Position numbers and translations under genes: made by a program. Positions 34,020-42,206 of a DNA stretch of 64,000 bases are shown here, piece after piece. Numbering within the stretch: position 1 is the first letter of the stretch; each line of letters starts with the position of its first letter. The notes beneath the pieces are model-generated. The model was not told the DNA's origin and searched no databases. It saw only the letters and a list, made by a program, of their open reading frames with translations. This DNA is from Anaerolineaceae bacterium (GTDB lineage Bacteria; Chloroflexota; Anaerolineae; Anaerolineales; Anaerolineaceae): NCBI GenBank assembly GCA_012839565.1, contig DUMZ01000014.1, positions 54,731-118,730 of the forward strand, given 5' to 3'.

Positions 34020-35552
34020 ATGCTAAAGACGAACTATCAAACTCTTCACAGTCCCGATGTACTAGATTGTTTGGCGAACCTGAGCAGTGATGAAATTTTT
34101 ACCCCGCCTAAAGTTGCCAGGCAAATGCTGGATTTACTGCCAGAGGAGCTATGGAGCGACCCCGAGGCAAAATTTCTGGACCCAGCCACGAAAAGCGGCG
34201 TTTTTCTGCGCGAAATTGCCAAACGTCTGCTAAAAGGGCTTGAAAGCCAAATTCCCGATTTGCAAGAGCGGATTGACCACATTTATCAAAAACAGCTTTA
34301 TGGTGTTGCCATCACTGAACTTACTGATTTACTCACCAAGCGCAGTTTGTATTGCACCAAGTATCCCAGTGGGCGGTATTCGGTGAGTCAGTTCCCCAAA
34401 GAGCGGGCGAATGGCAATATTTATTATAAGAATATTCGCCATGTCTGGAAAGATGGGCGCTGTCAGTATTGTGGCGCATCTCAGAATGAATATGACCGCG
34501 ACCCGGAACTGGAAAGCCACGCTTATGCCTTTATTCACCGCGATAATCCTGAGGAGTTATTTAATATGAGATTTGACGTTATCATTGGAAATCCACCATA
34601 TCACTTGAGTACAGGTGGTGCTGGTCGTCAAGCTAAGCCGATTTATCCATTGTTTATTGAACAAGCTATAAAATTGAATCCTCGATATCTCTCGATGATT
34701 ATTCCATCACGCTGGTTTGCGGGAGGTATGGGACTGGATGGCTTTAGAGATAAAATGCTTAATGATAAAAGCATATCAGTTCTAGTAGATTTTATTAATG
34801 CTAAAGATTGCTTTCCTCAATCGAGTATTAGTGGAGGTGTCTGCTACTTTCTAAGAGAGAGAGAGCATGATGGCCTCTGCAAATTTGTTTCTAATCGAGG
34901 CGGTAAGACATTTGAAATGGTAAGAAATCTCAGCGAGCATGGGGTTTTTATTCGCTACAATGAAGCTGTCGAAATAATTAGGAAAATTAAATCAATTGGA
35001 GAACCACCATTGTCAGAGTTAGCAAGCCCTCTATTTCCGTTCGGTTTATCTACTGATTACCGAGGTGTTTCAACAGAGAAAGATGGCGATTTAAAGTTGC
35101 ATTCAAGCGAAGGTGTCTCATATATTTCTAGATCTGAAGTTTCTAGCGGTTTGGATTTAATAGATGTGTACAAAGTTTTAGTGAGTAAAACGAGCTCCGA
35201 GCATGCTGGCGAACCAGGTTCCGATGGCAGGTATCGAGTATTGACTTCTTCAATAAAAGTACTTGAGCCTGGTGAAGTATGCACACATTCTTATTTTGTT
35301 ATTGGTTCTTTCTCAAACAAGTTGGAAGCAAAAAACTTGCTTAATTATCTAACCACAAAGTTTGTTCGCTTGTTGACCTTGATTTCAATGTCATCAATTA
35401 ATTTATCAAGAGGTGTTTTTCAATATGTGCCTCAACAATCATGGGGAAAAATATGGACAGATGAAGAACTTTATGCCAAATATGAGCTGACAGAAGATGA
35501 AATTGATTTCATTGAATCAATGATTAAACCCATGGATCTGGAAGAAAGTTAA
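34020..35552 (+). CDS. Eco57I-type adenine methyltransferase with catalytic NPPY
   Basis: 510 residues. The N-terminus has DEIFTPPKVARQMLDLL and a variant motif I FLDPATKSGVFLREI (about 53-67). A CxxC pair (RCQYCGAS, about 148-154) may bind zinc. The catalytic motif IV is FDVIIGNPPYH (NPPY at 191-194). The C-terminal part after IPSRWFAGGMGLDGFRDKML should be the target recognition region. Composition changes sharply near 34553: 36 of 60 bases are G or C at 34141-34200, but 22 of 60 at 34921-34980. Together with the SAM-binding partner it should methylate adenine in the site cut by the helicase-nuclease. Confidence 0.85.
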   Translation: MLKTNYQTLHSPDVLDCLANLSSDEIFTPPKVARQMLDLLPEELWSDPEAKFLDPATKSGVFLREIAKRLLKGLESQIPDLQERIDHIYQKQLYGVAITELTDLLTKRSLYCTKYPSGRYSVSQFPKERANGNIYYKNIRHVWKDGRCQYCGASQNEYDRDPELESHAYAFIHRDNPEELFNMRFDVIIGNPPYHLSTGGAGRQAKPIYPLFIEQAIKLNPRYLSMIIPSRWFAGGMGLDGFRDKMLNDKSISVLVDFINAKDCFPQSSISGGVCYFLREREHDGLCKFVSNRGGKTFEMVRNLSEHGVFIRYNEAVEIIRKIKSIGEPPLSELASPLFPFGLSTDYRGVSTEKDGDLKLHSSEGVSYISRSEVSSGLDLIDVYKVLVSKTSSEHAGEPGSDGRYRVLTSSIKVLEPGEVCTHSYFVIGSFSNKLEAKNLLNYLTTKFVRLLTLISMSSINLSRGVFQYVPQQSWGKIWTDEELYAKYELTEDEIDFIESMIKPMDLEES

Positions 35553-35553
35553 A

Positions 35554-38130
35554 ATGAGCACCGAATTATTTCCCGAGCGATCCAAATCAAAACCGGTTAT
35601 TTATGCCTACACGGATAACAATCCCGCTTATGCGGGTATGCTAAAGATTGGTTACACCACCCGGACTGCAGAGGAACGTGTAGCGGAACAGTATCCTGTG
35701 GTGCGTCCCGGAACAAAACCTTACACCATCGTTTTTGAAGAGCCTGCCATGCGTAATGATGGCACGGGTTTTAATGATTATGATGTTTTTGCTGCTTTAC
35801 ACCGCATGCAAATGCAACACGAAGCAGGTGAATGGTTCAGCATCAGTGTGGAGCAACTCAAGGCGGCTTATATCAGTGTGCGGGACCGTAAAGAAAACCT
35901 GGAAATGCGCAGCCTTGATTTTTCAATGCGCCCTGAACAGGAAGCCGCTGTGCGTAAAACAATGGCGTACTTTCAGTCCGTCTGGGAAGATTCATCAACC
36001 AGTGCGTCGCCAAAATTTCTTTGGAACGCCAAAATGCGCTTTGGTAAAACCTTCGCGGCTTATCAGTTGGCCAAAAAAATGGAGATGAAAAAGATTTTGG
36101 TCTTAACCTTTAAACCTGCGGTGGAAAGCGCCTGGGAAGAAGATTTGTTACACCATGTTGACTTTGAGGGCTGGCAGTTTATCAGCCGAACGACTGAACT
36201 CACATATGAGAAGGCTGATTTAAGCCGTCCGATTGTGTGTTTTGGTTCGTTTCAGGATTATTTAGGGACTGAAGCAGGTGGAAGAATCAAAGCCAAAAAT
36301 GAATGGGTGCACACCACCAACTGGGATTTGGTCATTTTTGACGAGTACCACTTTGGTGCTTGGCGCGATAACGCCCGCAAACTTTTCGCGGACCAGGATG
36401 AAGATGATGTCGATTTTGACAGCGAAGCTTACCAAAAAGACGAAGCCGGCAACGCGATGGACGAAAGTTTTTTGCCGATAACCAGTTACCACTATCTGTT
36501 TCTATCCGGTACACCCTTTAGGGCTTTGGGTTCGGGTGAGTTTATTGAAGAACAGATTTTTAGCTGGACCTATTCGGACGAACAAAGCGCGAAAGAGGAC
36601 TGGGGCAATCGTCCTGACAACCCTTATGCCAGTTTGCCGCAAATGGTGCTGATGACTTATCGTTTGCCCGCTGAAATTACACGTGTTGCTGAAGAAGGTG
36701 AGTTTAATGAGTTTGACCTGAACGTTTTCTTTTCTGCTGAGGGTGAGTATGAAAACGCGCGCTTTGTGTATGAGGATTACGTTCAAAAGTGGCTGGACTT
36801 GATTCGGGGTGCTTATATGCCAGCCGCGACGGATGACCTGAAACTTGGTTGGGGCAAGCCAGCCTTGCCGTATTCGGACAGTCGTTTGTTGAGCGTTCTT
36901 ACACACACTTTGTGGTTTATGCCGAATGTGAGCGCGTGCTACGCGATGGCTAATTTGCTGAAACAACGCCAGAACATCTTTTATCATGATTACACTGTGA
37001 ATGTGGCAGCTGGTACCCGCGCGGGGGTAGGTCTGGCAGCGGTTGAACCGGTTAAGAAGTCAATGGCTAATCCGCTGGAAAGCAAAACCATTACACTGAG
37101 TTGTGGCAAGCTGACCACTGGCGTGACGATAAGGCCTTGGACGGGCATCTTTATGTTGCGGAATCTGAAAAGCCCGGAAACTTATTTTCAGGCCGCTTTT
37201 CGTGTACAAAGTCCGTGGGTGATTAAAGGTGAAGATGGTAAAAGCGAGATTATTAAAGAAGTTTGTTATGTTTTTGACTTTGCCATTGACCGCGCTTTGA
37301 AACAGATTGCGGATTACAGCGTGCAGTTGAATGTTGAAGAGAGCAATCCGGAAGTGAAAGTTGGGGAGTTTATTCGCTTTTTGCCCATTTTGGCGTATGA
37401 CGGCAGTACGATGAAACGCATTGATGCTGCTGGGGTGCTGGATATGGCGCTTTCAGGTACAACGGCAACCTTGCTGGCCAGGCGTTGGGAAAGCGCGCTT
37501 TTGGTGAACGTGGATAATTTAACTCTAGGCAGGCTAATGGCTAATCAGGAGGCGATGGATGCCTTGATGCGCATTGAAGGTTTTAGGAGCCTTAATCAGG
37601 ATATTGAGACGATTATTAACAAATCTGAAGCGGTAAAGAAGGCTAAAAAAGAACAGGGAGACACACTCAGCAAAGCGCAACGTAAGGAGCTTTCAGAGGA
37701 AGAAAAGGAATTTAAGAGTTTGCGCAAGCAAATTCAAGAGAAGTTAATCAAGTTAGCCACACGCTTACCCATTTTTATGTATCTGACCGACTACCGGGAA
37801 CATAGTTTAAAAGAAATCATCCGCAATGTCGAAACAGGCTTGTTTAGACGTGTTACGGGCTTGGGCGTGAATGATTTTGATTTGTTGGTGTCGTTGGGTG
37901 TGTTTAATGGTCCGTTGATGAATGATGCTATTTGGAAGTTTAAGCGTTATGAGGATTCCAGCCTGACTTATGCCGGCGTTAATCGACATGAAGGTGAACG
38001 CGTGGGCGCATGGGACACGAGCGTGAGTTATGAGGATTACTTGCGAGTTGTGCAGAGTCGCAGTCCGCGTTTGTGGGAATCATACGGTGTCTATGACGTG
38101 TCGCCTGCAAGCGCTGATGAGCAAAGTTAA
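35554..38130 (+). CDS. restriction helicase fused to a T5orf172/GIY-YIG nuclease domain
   Basis: 858 residues. Residues about 14-98 form a T5orf172-type GIY-YIG nuclease (VIYAYTDNNPAYAGMLKIGYTTRTAEERV ... GEWFSIS). A superfamily 2 helicase follows: motif I NAKMRFGKTFAAY (MRFGKT at 161-166), motif II IFDEYHFG (263-266), motif III LFLSGTPFRAL, and motif VI YFQAAFRVQSPWV. A charged coiled-coil-like stretch (KKAKKEQGDTLSKAQRKELSEEEKEFKSL) precedes the C-terminal domain. It should translocate on and cut unmodified DNA. It starts two bases after the methyltransferase stop. No separate specificity subunit is present. Confidence 0.85.
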   Translation: MSTELFPERSKSKPVIYAYTDNNPAYAGMLKIGYTTRTAEERVAEQYPVVRPGTKPYTIVFEEPAMRNDGTGFNDYDVFAALHRMQMQHEAGEWFSISVEQLKAAYISVRDRKENLEMRSLDFSMRPEQEAAVRKTMAYFQSVWEDSSTSASPKFLWNAKMRFGKTFAAYQLAKKMEMKKILVLTFKPAVESAWEEDLLHHVDFEGWQFISRTTELTYEKADLSRPIVCFGSFQDYLGTEAGGRIKAKNEWVHTTNWDLVIFDEYHFGAWRDNARKLFADQDEDDVDFDSEAYQKDEAGNAMDESFLPITSYHYLFLSGTPFRALGSGEFIEEQIFSWTYSDEQSAKEDWGNRPDNPYASLPQMVLMTYRLPAEITRVAEEGEFNEFDLNVFFSAEGEYENARFVYEDYVQKWLDLIRGAYMPAATDDLKLGWGKPALPYSDSRLLSVLTHTLWFMPNVSACYAMANLLKQRQNIFYHDYTVNVAAGTRAGVGLAAVEPVKKSMANPLESKTITLSCGKLTTGVTIRPWTGIFMLRNLKSPETYFQAAFRVQSPWVIKGEDGKSEIIKEVCYVFDFAIDRALKQIADYSVQLNVEESNPEVKVGEFIRFLPILAYDGSTMKRIDAAGVLDMALSGTTATLLARRWESALLVNVDNLTLGRLMANQEAMDALMRIEGFRSLNQDIETIINKSEAVKKAKKEQGDTLSKAQRKELSEEEKEFKSLRKQIQEKLIKLATRLPIFMYLTDYREHSLKEIIRNVETGLFRRVTGLGVNDFDLLVSLGVFNGPLMNDAIWKFKRYEDSSLTYAGVNRHEGERVGAWDTSVSYEDYLRVVQSRSPRLWESYGVYDVSPASADEQS

Positions 38131-38166
38131 ATAGCAATACCCATAATTTACATTACGGAAATATTT

Positions 38167-38196
38167 TTGTGTAGCCAGGCATAATCATGCTATACT
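38167..38196 (+). promoter_or_regulatory. promoter of the six-gene membrane operon
   Basis: TTGTGT (38167-38172), an 18-base spacer and TATACT (38191-38196). The predicted start falls at or next to the ATG at 38203. Confidence 0.55.
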
Positions 38197-38202
38197 TTAT
38201 CC

Positions 38203-38262
38203 ATGGAAAAAACAGATATGCAATGCGGTGTATATCTAAAGCAACGGGGGCGAAATGCCTGA
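38203..38262 (+). CDS. possible leaderless 19-residue upstream ORF
   Basis: ATG at 38203 lies six bases after the -10 and opens a 19-codon frame (MEKTDMQCGVYLKQRGRNA). Its TGA (38260-38262) overlaps the ATG of the next gene (38255), so reading it would bring ribosomes across the downstream start. It may couple or attenuate translation of the operon. It is very short, so chance is a real alternative. Confidence 0.35.
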   Translation: MEKTDMQCGVYLKQRGRNA

Positions 38263-39019
38263 ATTAAGTCTGAATGACTGGCTTGCCTACGGCACTTTAG
38301 CCGGTTTGTTTCTCATTTTTATCATCAGCTATTTCATCGCGCGCGCAAAAGCAGCGCAAAATAAAGCCTCAGCCAAAGAAAACACTCGCCTGGATGCCAT
38401 CCTGCACCGCAGTTCAGAACGCGGTGAGGGTGTGCTGGTTGGCACAAGCGAAGGTGCCGGCGCGCAGGTAGGTTCACTGGCTGGACTGGCGGGTTTGCAG
38501 ACCCAGGCGCACGTTTTTCGGCACAGTTTGCACAGCGACCTGCCACCCAAAACGGTGGCGGGCGATGGCAACTTGGTAGCGCTTAGCCAACAATTAAATG
38601 CCGGCATTTATCACACCGCGGATATGCCAGAACTTTATAAGCTTGATAGTAGCGGTCTGGCGGGTATTGGCAGTTACGCGTATTTGGCGGGACTTATCCC
38701 GGAATTGAGCCGGCCAAACCTGAGTGCCTTGCTGATGCAGGGCGAGCTGAGCCCTGAGCTTATTCTTGCACTTGACGCTGCCAAACGTCATGACCTGGAC
38801 GCGATTATGGCGAGCAGTTCACTTTCCGGACAGGCCACGGCGCACTTTATTGACCCACAAAGCGCTTTGGGCGAAGAAACTTTTATGAGTCAATCCACCC
38901 GTCCGCGTGAAAAAGCGGGCCTTAAAGCGACGCTAATCTGCCTTAAAATCGCGCGAGGTTTAATTATTGCGGGCCTGCTGGTGGCGATTCTGTTGCAACT
39001 CTTGGGGGTTTTGCCATGA
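38255..39019 (+). CDS. two-TM hypothetical protein, first gene of the MutL-like membrane operon
   Basis: 254 residues. A membrane helix at about 10-30 (WLAYGTLAGLFLIFIISYFIARA) and a second at the C-terminus (IARGLIIAGLLVAILLQLLGVLP) frame a soluble region of about 200 residues. That region includes the small-residue block EGVLVGTSEGAGAQVGSLAGLAGLQTQAHVF. No known domain was recognised. It overlaps the next gene by four bases and begins a run of six coupled genes. The G-rich GGGGCG before the ATG may act as a ribosome-binding site, or translation may be coupled to the upstream ORF. Confidence 0.75.
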   Translation: MPELSLNDWLAYGTLAGLFLIFIISYFIARAKAAQNKASAKENTRLDAILHRSSERGEGVLVGTSEGAGAQVGSLAGLAGLQTQAHVFRHSLHSDLPPKTVAGDGNLVALSQQLNAGIYHTADMPELYKLDSSGLAGIGSYAYLAGLIPELSRPNLSALLMQGELSPELILALDAAKRHDLDAIMASSSLSGQATAHFIDPQSALGEETFMSQSTRPREKAGLKATLICLKIARGLIIAGLLVAILLQLLGVLP

Positions 39020-39630
39020 AGAAGATTGTGCCTTTAATCGTGGCAACCGTCACCGCGCTTTTTGTGATGGCGGGCATCTTCTTTCGCGAGAGCCTGGGTG
39101 GCTGGCTGAGTGTGGTGCTAAACTGGGCGATTGTGCTTTCGAGCGTGGCACTTTTGGTGGTGCTGGCGCGTTTGCTGTTCACGCACATCGGCTATATCGC
39201 GCGTGGCAGACAGGGTTTTATTTACAGTTTGGTCGCGGTGAGTGCCTTTTTGATTACCTTAATCGCTGGTTTTTTATTTGGCGTGGATAATCCCACTTTT
39301 CTAAAGTGGATTGCCGGCATTATGCGTCCGCTGGAGAGCGCGCTTTTGGGCCTGGTAGCGATTGTTTTGGCAAGTTTGAGCCTTAAGTTCTTTTATCAAC
39401 GCGGCTGGAACGCGCTGACGATTTCTTTCGCGGTTAGCGCCCTGGTTTTTTTGTTTTTGGGACTGGGCGTTTTGCAAGCGATTGATTATCCGCCTTTGCA
39501 ACGTGTTATCCAGGCAGTTGAAGGATTGCCGATGATTGGCGCGCGTGGCTTACTGATTGGCGTGACTTTGGGCGCGATTTTGATGGGCATGCGCGTGCTG
39601 ATTGGCGCAGAAAGGCCTTACGATGACTGA
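39016..39630 (+). CDS. six-TM hypothetical membrane protein
   Basis: 204 residues, almost wholly hydrophobic, with about six membrane helices (IVPLIVATVTALFVMAGIFF, WLSVVLNWAIVLSSVALLVVLA, FIYSLVAVSAFLITLIAGFLFG and others). The last loop ends ERPYDD. No transporter or enzyme signature was recognised. It overlaps both neighbours (four and eight bases), which implies fixed co-expression with the zinc-ribbon protein. Confidence 0.75.
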   Translation: MKKIVPLIVATVTALFVMAGIFFRESLGGWLSVVLNWAIVLSSVALLVVLARLLFTHIGYIARGRQGFIYSLVAVSAFLITLIAGFLFGVDNPTFLKWIAGIMRPLESALLGLVAIVLASLSLKFFYQRGWNALTISFAVSALVFLFLGLGVLQAIDYPPLQRVIQAVEGLPMIGARGLLIGVTLGAILMGMRVLIGAERPYDD

Positions 39631-41518
39631 CGGCTTAAATATGCAAACTTGTCCCAAATGTGGCAAAGAGAATCTGGCGTACATGACGCATTGTGTGCAT
39701 TGTGGCAGCGCGCTGGATGAGATGTTCAGTTTTGAAGGGCAAATTGACCTTCCTGATGATGCCCTGGAAGAGAGCGCGGCGACTTTGCCTTTTGTGCTGG
39801 ATGAAATGCAGTCAGGCGCGGGTTTGTTGCCTGATGATGAGCCTGAACTTGAGCCTGCCAAAGCCGAAGATGATGCTGATACCGAAGACGTGCCCGACTG
39901 GTTGCAACGTGTGCGCCAGCGCGCGCGGGCGGAAGAAGATGCTACTGGTGAGCTGACCAAGGGTATTCAAAGCATGCAGGATATGGTGGACGGGGAGGAA
40001 AAAGACGACTCTGAAAGTCAGTATCAGGACTGGATTGAAACTGTGCGCGAGAAAACCCAGCGCGAAAAGGCCAAACGCGCTGAGCGTCTGCGTCCCAGTC
40101 CGCTGGATGAGCAAGGCGTGCCGGAGTGGTTGCGGCGTATTCGGGCGTTGAATCCCCAGGATGAGGAAATGCTTGAAGAAGAAAGCGTCGTCGATGAGTG
40201 GACCGATGAGGCGCTTGAGGATTTACGTCGTACAAGACTGGGTGATGACTATACACCCGCTTTACTTTTTGACGATACTGAAACAGAAGAAGAATCCGAG
40301 GATAGTCCAGAGGAAACGGAAGAGCCTAAGATTGAGCATAATATCCCCGAAGATGATGAGGATCTCTTGAGCCTGGAAAGCGACGCATCCGATGGGGCGA
40401 AAACTGGCGATTCACAGGATACACCAAGCGGAGCGGGAGATGCTGAAAAAGATTCAGCTGATACCCTTAGCGAGCATACCGGCTTTGTGATTGTTGGCGA
40501 ACCGAAACTCAAGCCTGATGAAGTCTTTGATACCAAAGCAGTGACGACAGAACCTGCCCAGACCGAGCCAGACGCCAGCGCCAAAAAACGCCTAAGAGAA
40601 GAAGAAAAAGAGGCTATTCTGCAAGACCTGGTCATTCTGCGCGGACAGCATGAGAAAGTCGCGCTGTTAAAATCAATGATTGCTTCGGAAGGGCAGCCGA
40701 TTCCAAATGCCACAGAAAGCAAACCGAAGAAAAAGGACCTAAGCCGCCTGATTGTTGGGCTGGTATTTATATTCGTTTTACTGCTTGCTATTATCGTCAT
40801 TCCCCGCCATAAGACCGATTCTGTGCCCGCGGGTTTTGTCGTGGCGAAAAACCGCTTTGATATACATTTAGATGCTCTCTCGGAAACGAAACAGGTTCTC
40901 ATCGTTTTGGATTATTCCGCGGCAAGCGCGACGGAGCTTGAGCCACTGGCAAGTTCGGCTCTTCGAGCCATCGAAGCGCAAGGTGCCAGCTGGCAGGCGG
41001 TTGCCACGCGCATGGACAGCCTTTGGCTGTCGGCAAGTTTGTACCAAAAAGCGGGAGTGGAAGACCCGCAGGCGCCTGTTTATTTAATGGGTGGGCAGTT
41101 CGCCATGCTGAATTTGGCACTTGAGGCTAATTCGGAGTCACAGGCAGCATCGCATTCGACACTATCCGATGAAAAACCAAGGCTGGATGACTTTGACTAC
41201 GTTTTGCTGGTTAGCGACTCATCCCCGACCATTCGGGGCTGGCTCGAACAAGTTAGTCCGAACCAGCCGGAACTGATAACGCTGGCGATTGTCAGCCAAA
41301 AAGAAGCGGTGGCCATTCAACCCTATTTCAACAGTGCCCAAATTGCTGGTTTCCTGACTGGCGCGCAGGGCTTGAGTGGTGAAAACACGGTTGGGGGTGT
41401 GAACATCAACGTTTTTCGGGTGGGACTTATGCTGATGATTTTGCTGTTCGTGCTGGGCATCGTTCTGAGTCGCGAAACGGAAGGCATTCCACCTGTCACG
41501 CAAGAGGTGGATGAATGA
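39623..41518 (+). CDS. zinc-ribbon membrane protein with repeated PDWL-type motifs
   Basis: 631 residues from ATG 39623. The N-terminal zinc ribbon is CPKCGKENLAYMTHCVHCG. A long acidic cytoplasmic region then carries three related motifs, DVPDWLQRVRQRAR, YQDWIETVREKTQ and GVPEWLRRIRALNP, each centred on a Trp and an Arg pair. After a charged stretch there is a membrane helix (SRLIVGLVFIFVLLLAIIVIP). An extracytoplasmic domain of about 200 residues follows, then a final helix (VGLMLMILLFVLGIVL). Repeated 'PDWL' motifs of this kind are, to my knowledge, common in Anaerolineae proteins of unknown role. Probably a scaffold that links cytoplasmic partners to the membrane complex. Confidence 0.75.
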   Translation: MTDGLNMQTCPKCGKENLAYMTHCVHCGSALDEMFSFEGQIDLPDDALEESAATLPFVLDEMQSGAGLLPDDEPELEPAKAEDDADTEDVPDWLQRVRQRARAEEDATGELTKGIQSMQDMVDGEEKDDSESQYQDWIETVREKTQREKAKRAERLRPSPLDEQGVPEWLRRIRALNPQDEEMLEEESVVDEWTDEALEDLRRTRLGDDYTPALLFDDTETEEESEDSPEETEEPKIEHNIPEDDEDLLSLESDASDGAKTGDSQDTPSGAGDAEKDSADTLSEHTGFVIVGEPKLKPDEVFDTKAVTTEPAQTEPDASAKKRLREEEKEAILQDLVILRGQHEKVALLKSMIASEGQPIPNATESKPKKKDLSRLIVGLVFIFVLLLAIIVIPRHKTDSVPAGFVVAKNRFDIHLDALSETKQVLIVLDYSAASATELEPLASSALRAIEAQGASWQAVATRMDSLWLSASLYQKAGVEDPQAPVYLMGGQFAMLNLALEANSESQAASHSTLSDEKPRLDDFDYVLLVSDSSPTIRGWLEQVSPNQPELITLAIVSQKEAVAIQPYFNSAQIAGFLTGAQGLSGENTVGGVNINVFRVGLMLMILLFVLGIVLSRETEGIPPVTQEVDE

Positions 41519-42198
41519 GTGGCGCGGACCTGGTGCTGGGCATCGTCGGTTTGGTACTGACGCTGATGGTGTTTAGCTATATCCTAAAGGACAACGTCTT
41601 TTTTGGCATCGCGCTGTATCTTTTGGTCGGGGTCAGTTCGGGCTATGCAACCCTGTTGATTATTCGTTCGGTTATTTTGCCCATGCTGGTCAGTCCGCTG
41701 TTGAAGCCAGGCACACAAAGTTTTTATTTAGCCCTGGTGCCCTTGATTCTTTCGGTTTTGTTTGTTTTTATGCTTTTCAAACGGGGCAGCCGCATGGGGC
41801 GTATTCCCCTGGCTTTTTTGGTGGGTGTGATGGTGGCGATGGCGCTGTTTGGCGTCAGCCGCGGCACGCTCGCGCCTCAGCTTTTGAGTGTTTTTCAATA
41901 CTTTTCACTGGGCGTTGTGGCTGGCCATTCGACCATTCGTTGGTGGGGCTTGCTTGAAGCCATCGCCATCTTCCTGGGCGTGGTGGCGGTACTCGCTTTC
42001 TTTCAGGAACGCCAAAGAAAAATGTTTGGCAAGACTGAGAATTCAGTTGTTTTAACAGGGATGTCCAAACTTGGGCAAGTCTTTTTGGGTATCACCTTTG
42101 GAGCCTTGTTCGTCGGGCTTTTGAGTTCCGCATTAATTGCTTTGATTGGCAATTTGACGACGATTGTCGACTTTTTCAGAACTTTATTAGGGGGTTAA
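41515..42198 (+). CDS. polytopic hypothetical membrane protein
   Basis: 227 residues with about six membrane helices (LVLGIVGLVLTLMVFSYIL, VFFGIALYLLVGVSSGYATLLII and others) and a short basic loop (FQERQRKMFGKTENS). It overlaps the zinc-ribbon gene by four bases. No family was recognised. With the 39016-39630 protein it gives the operon two polytopic subunits, as expected for a membrane machine or transporter. Confidence 0.75.
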   Translation: MSGADLVLGIVGLVLTLMVFSYILKDNVFFGIALYLLVGVSSGYATLLIIRSVILPMLVSPLLKPGTQSFYLALVPLILSVLFVFMLFKRGSRMGRIPLAFLVGVMVAMALFGVSRGTLAPQLLSVFQYFSLGVVAGHSTIRWWGLLEAIAIFLGVVAVLAFFQERQRKMFGKTENSVVLTGMSKLGQVFLGITFGALFVGLLSSALIALIGNLTTIVDFFRTLLGG

Positions 42199-42206
42199 GG
42201 CCAGAG

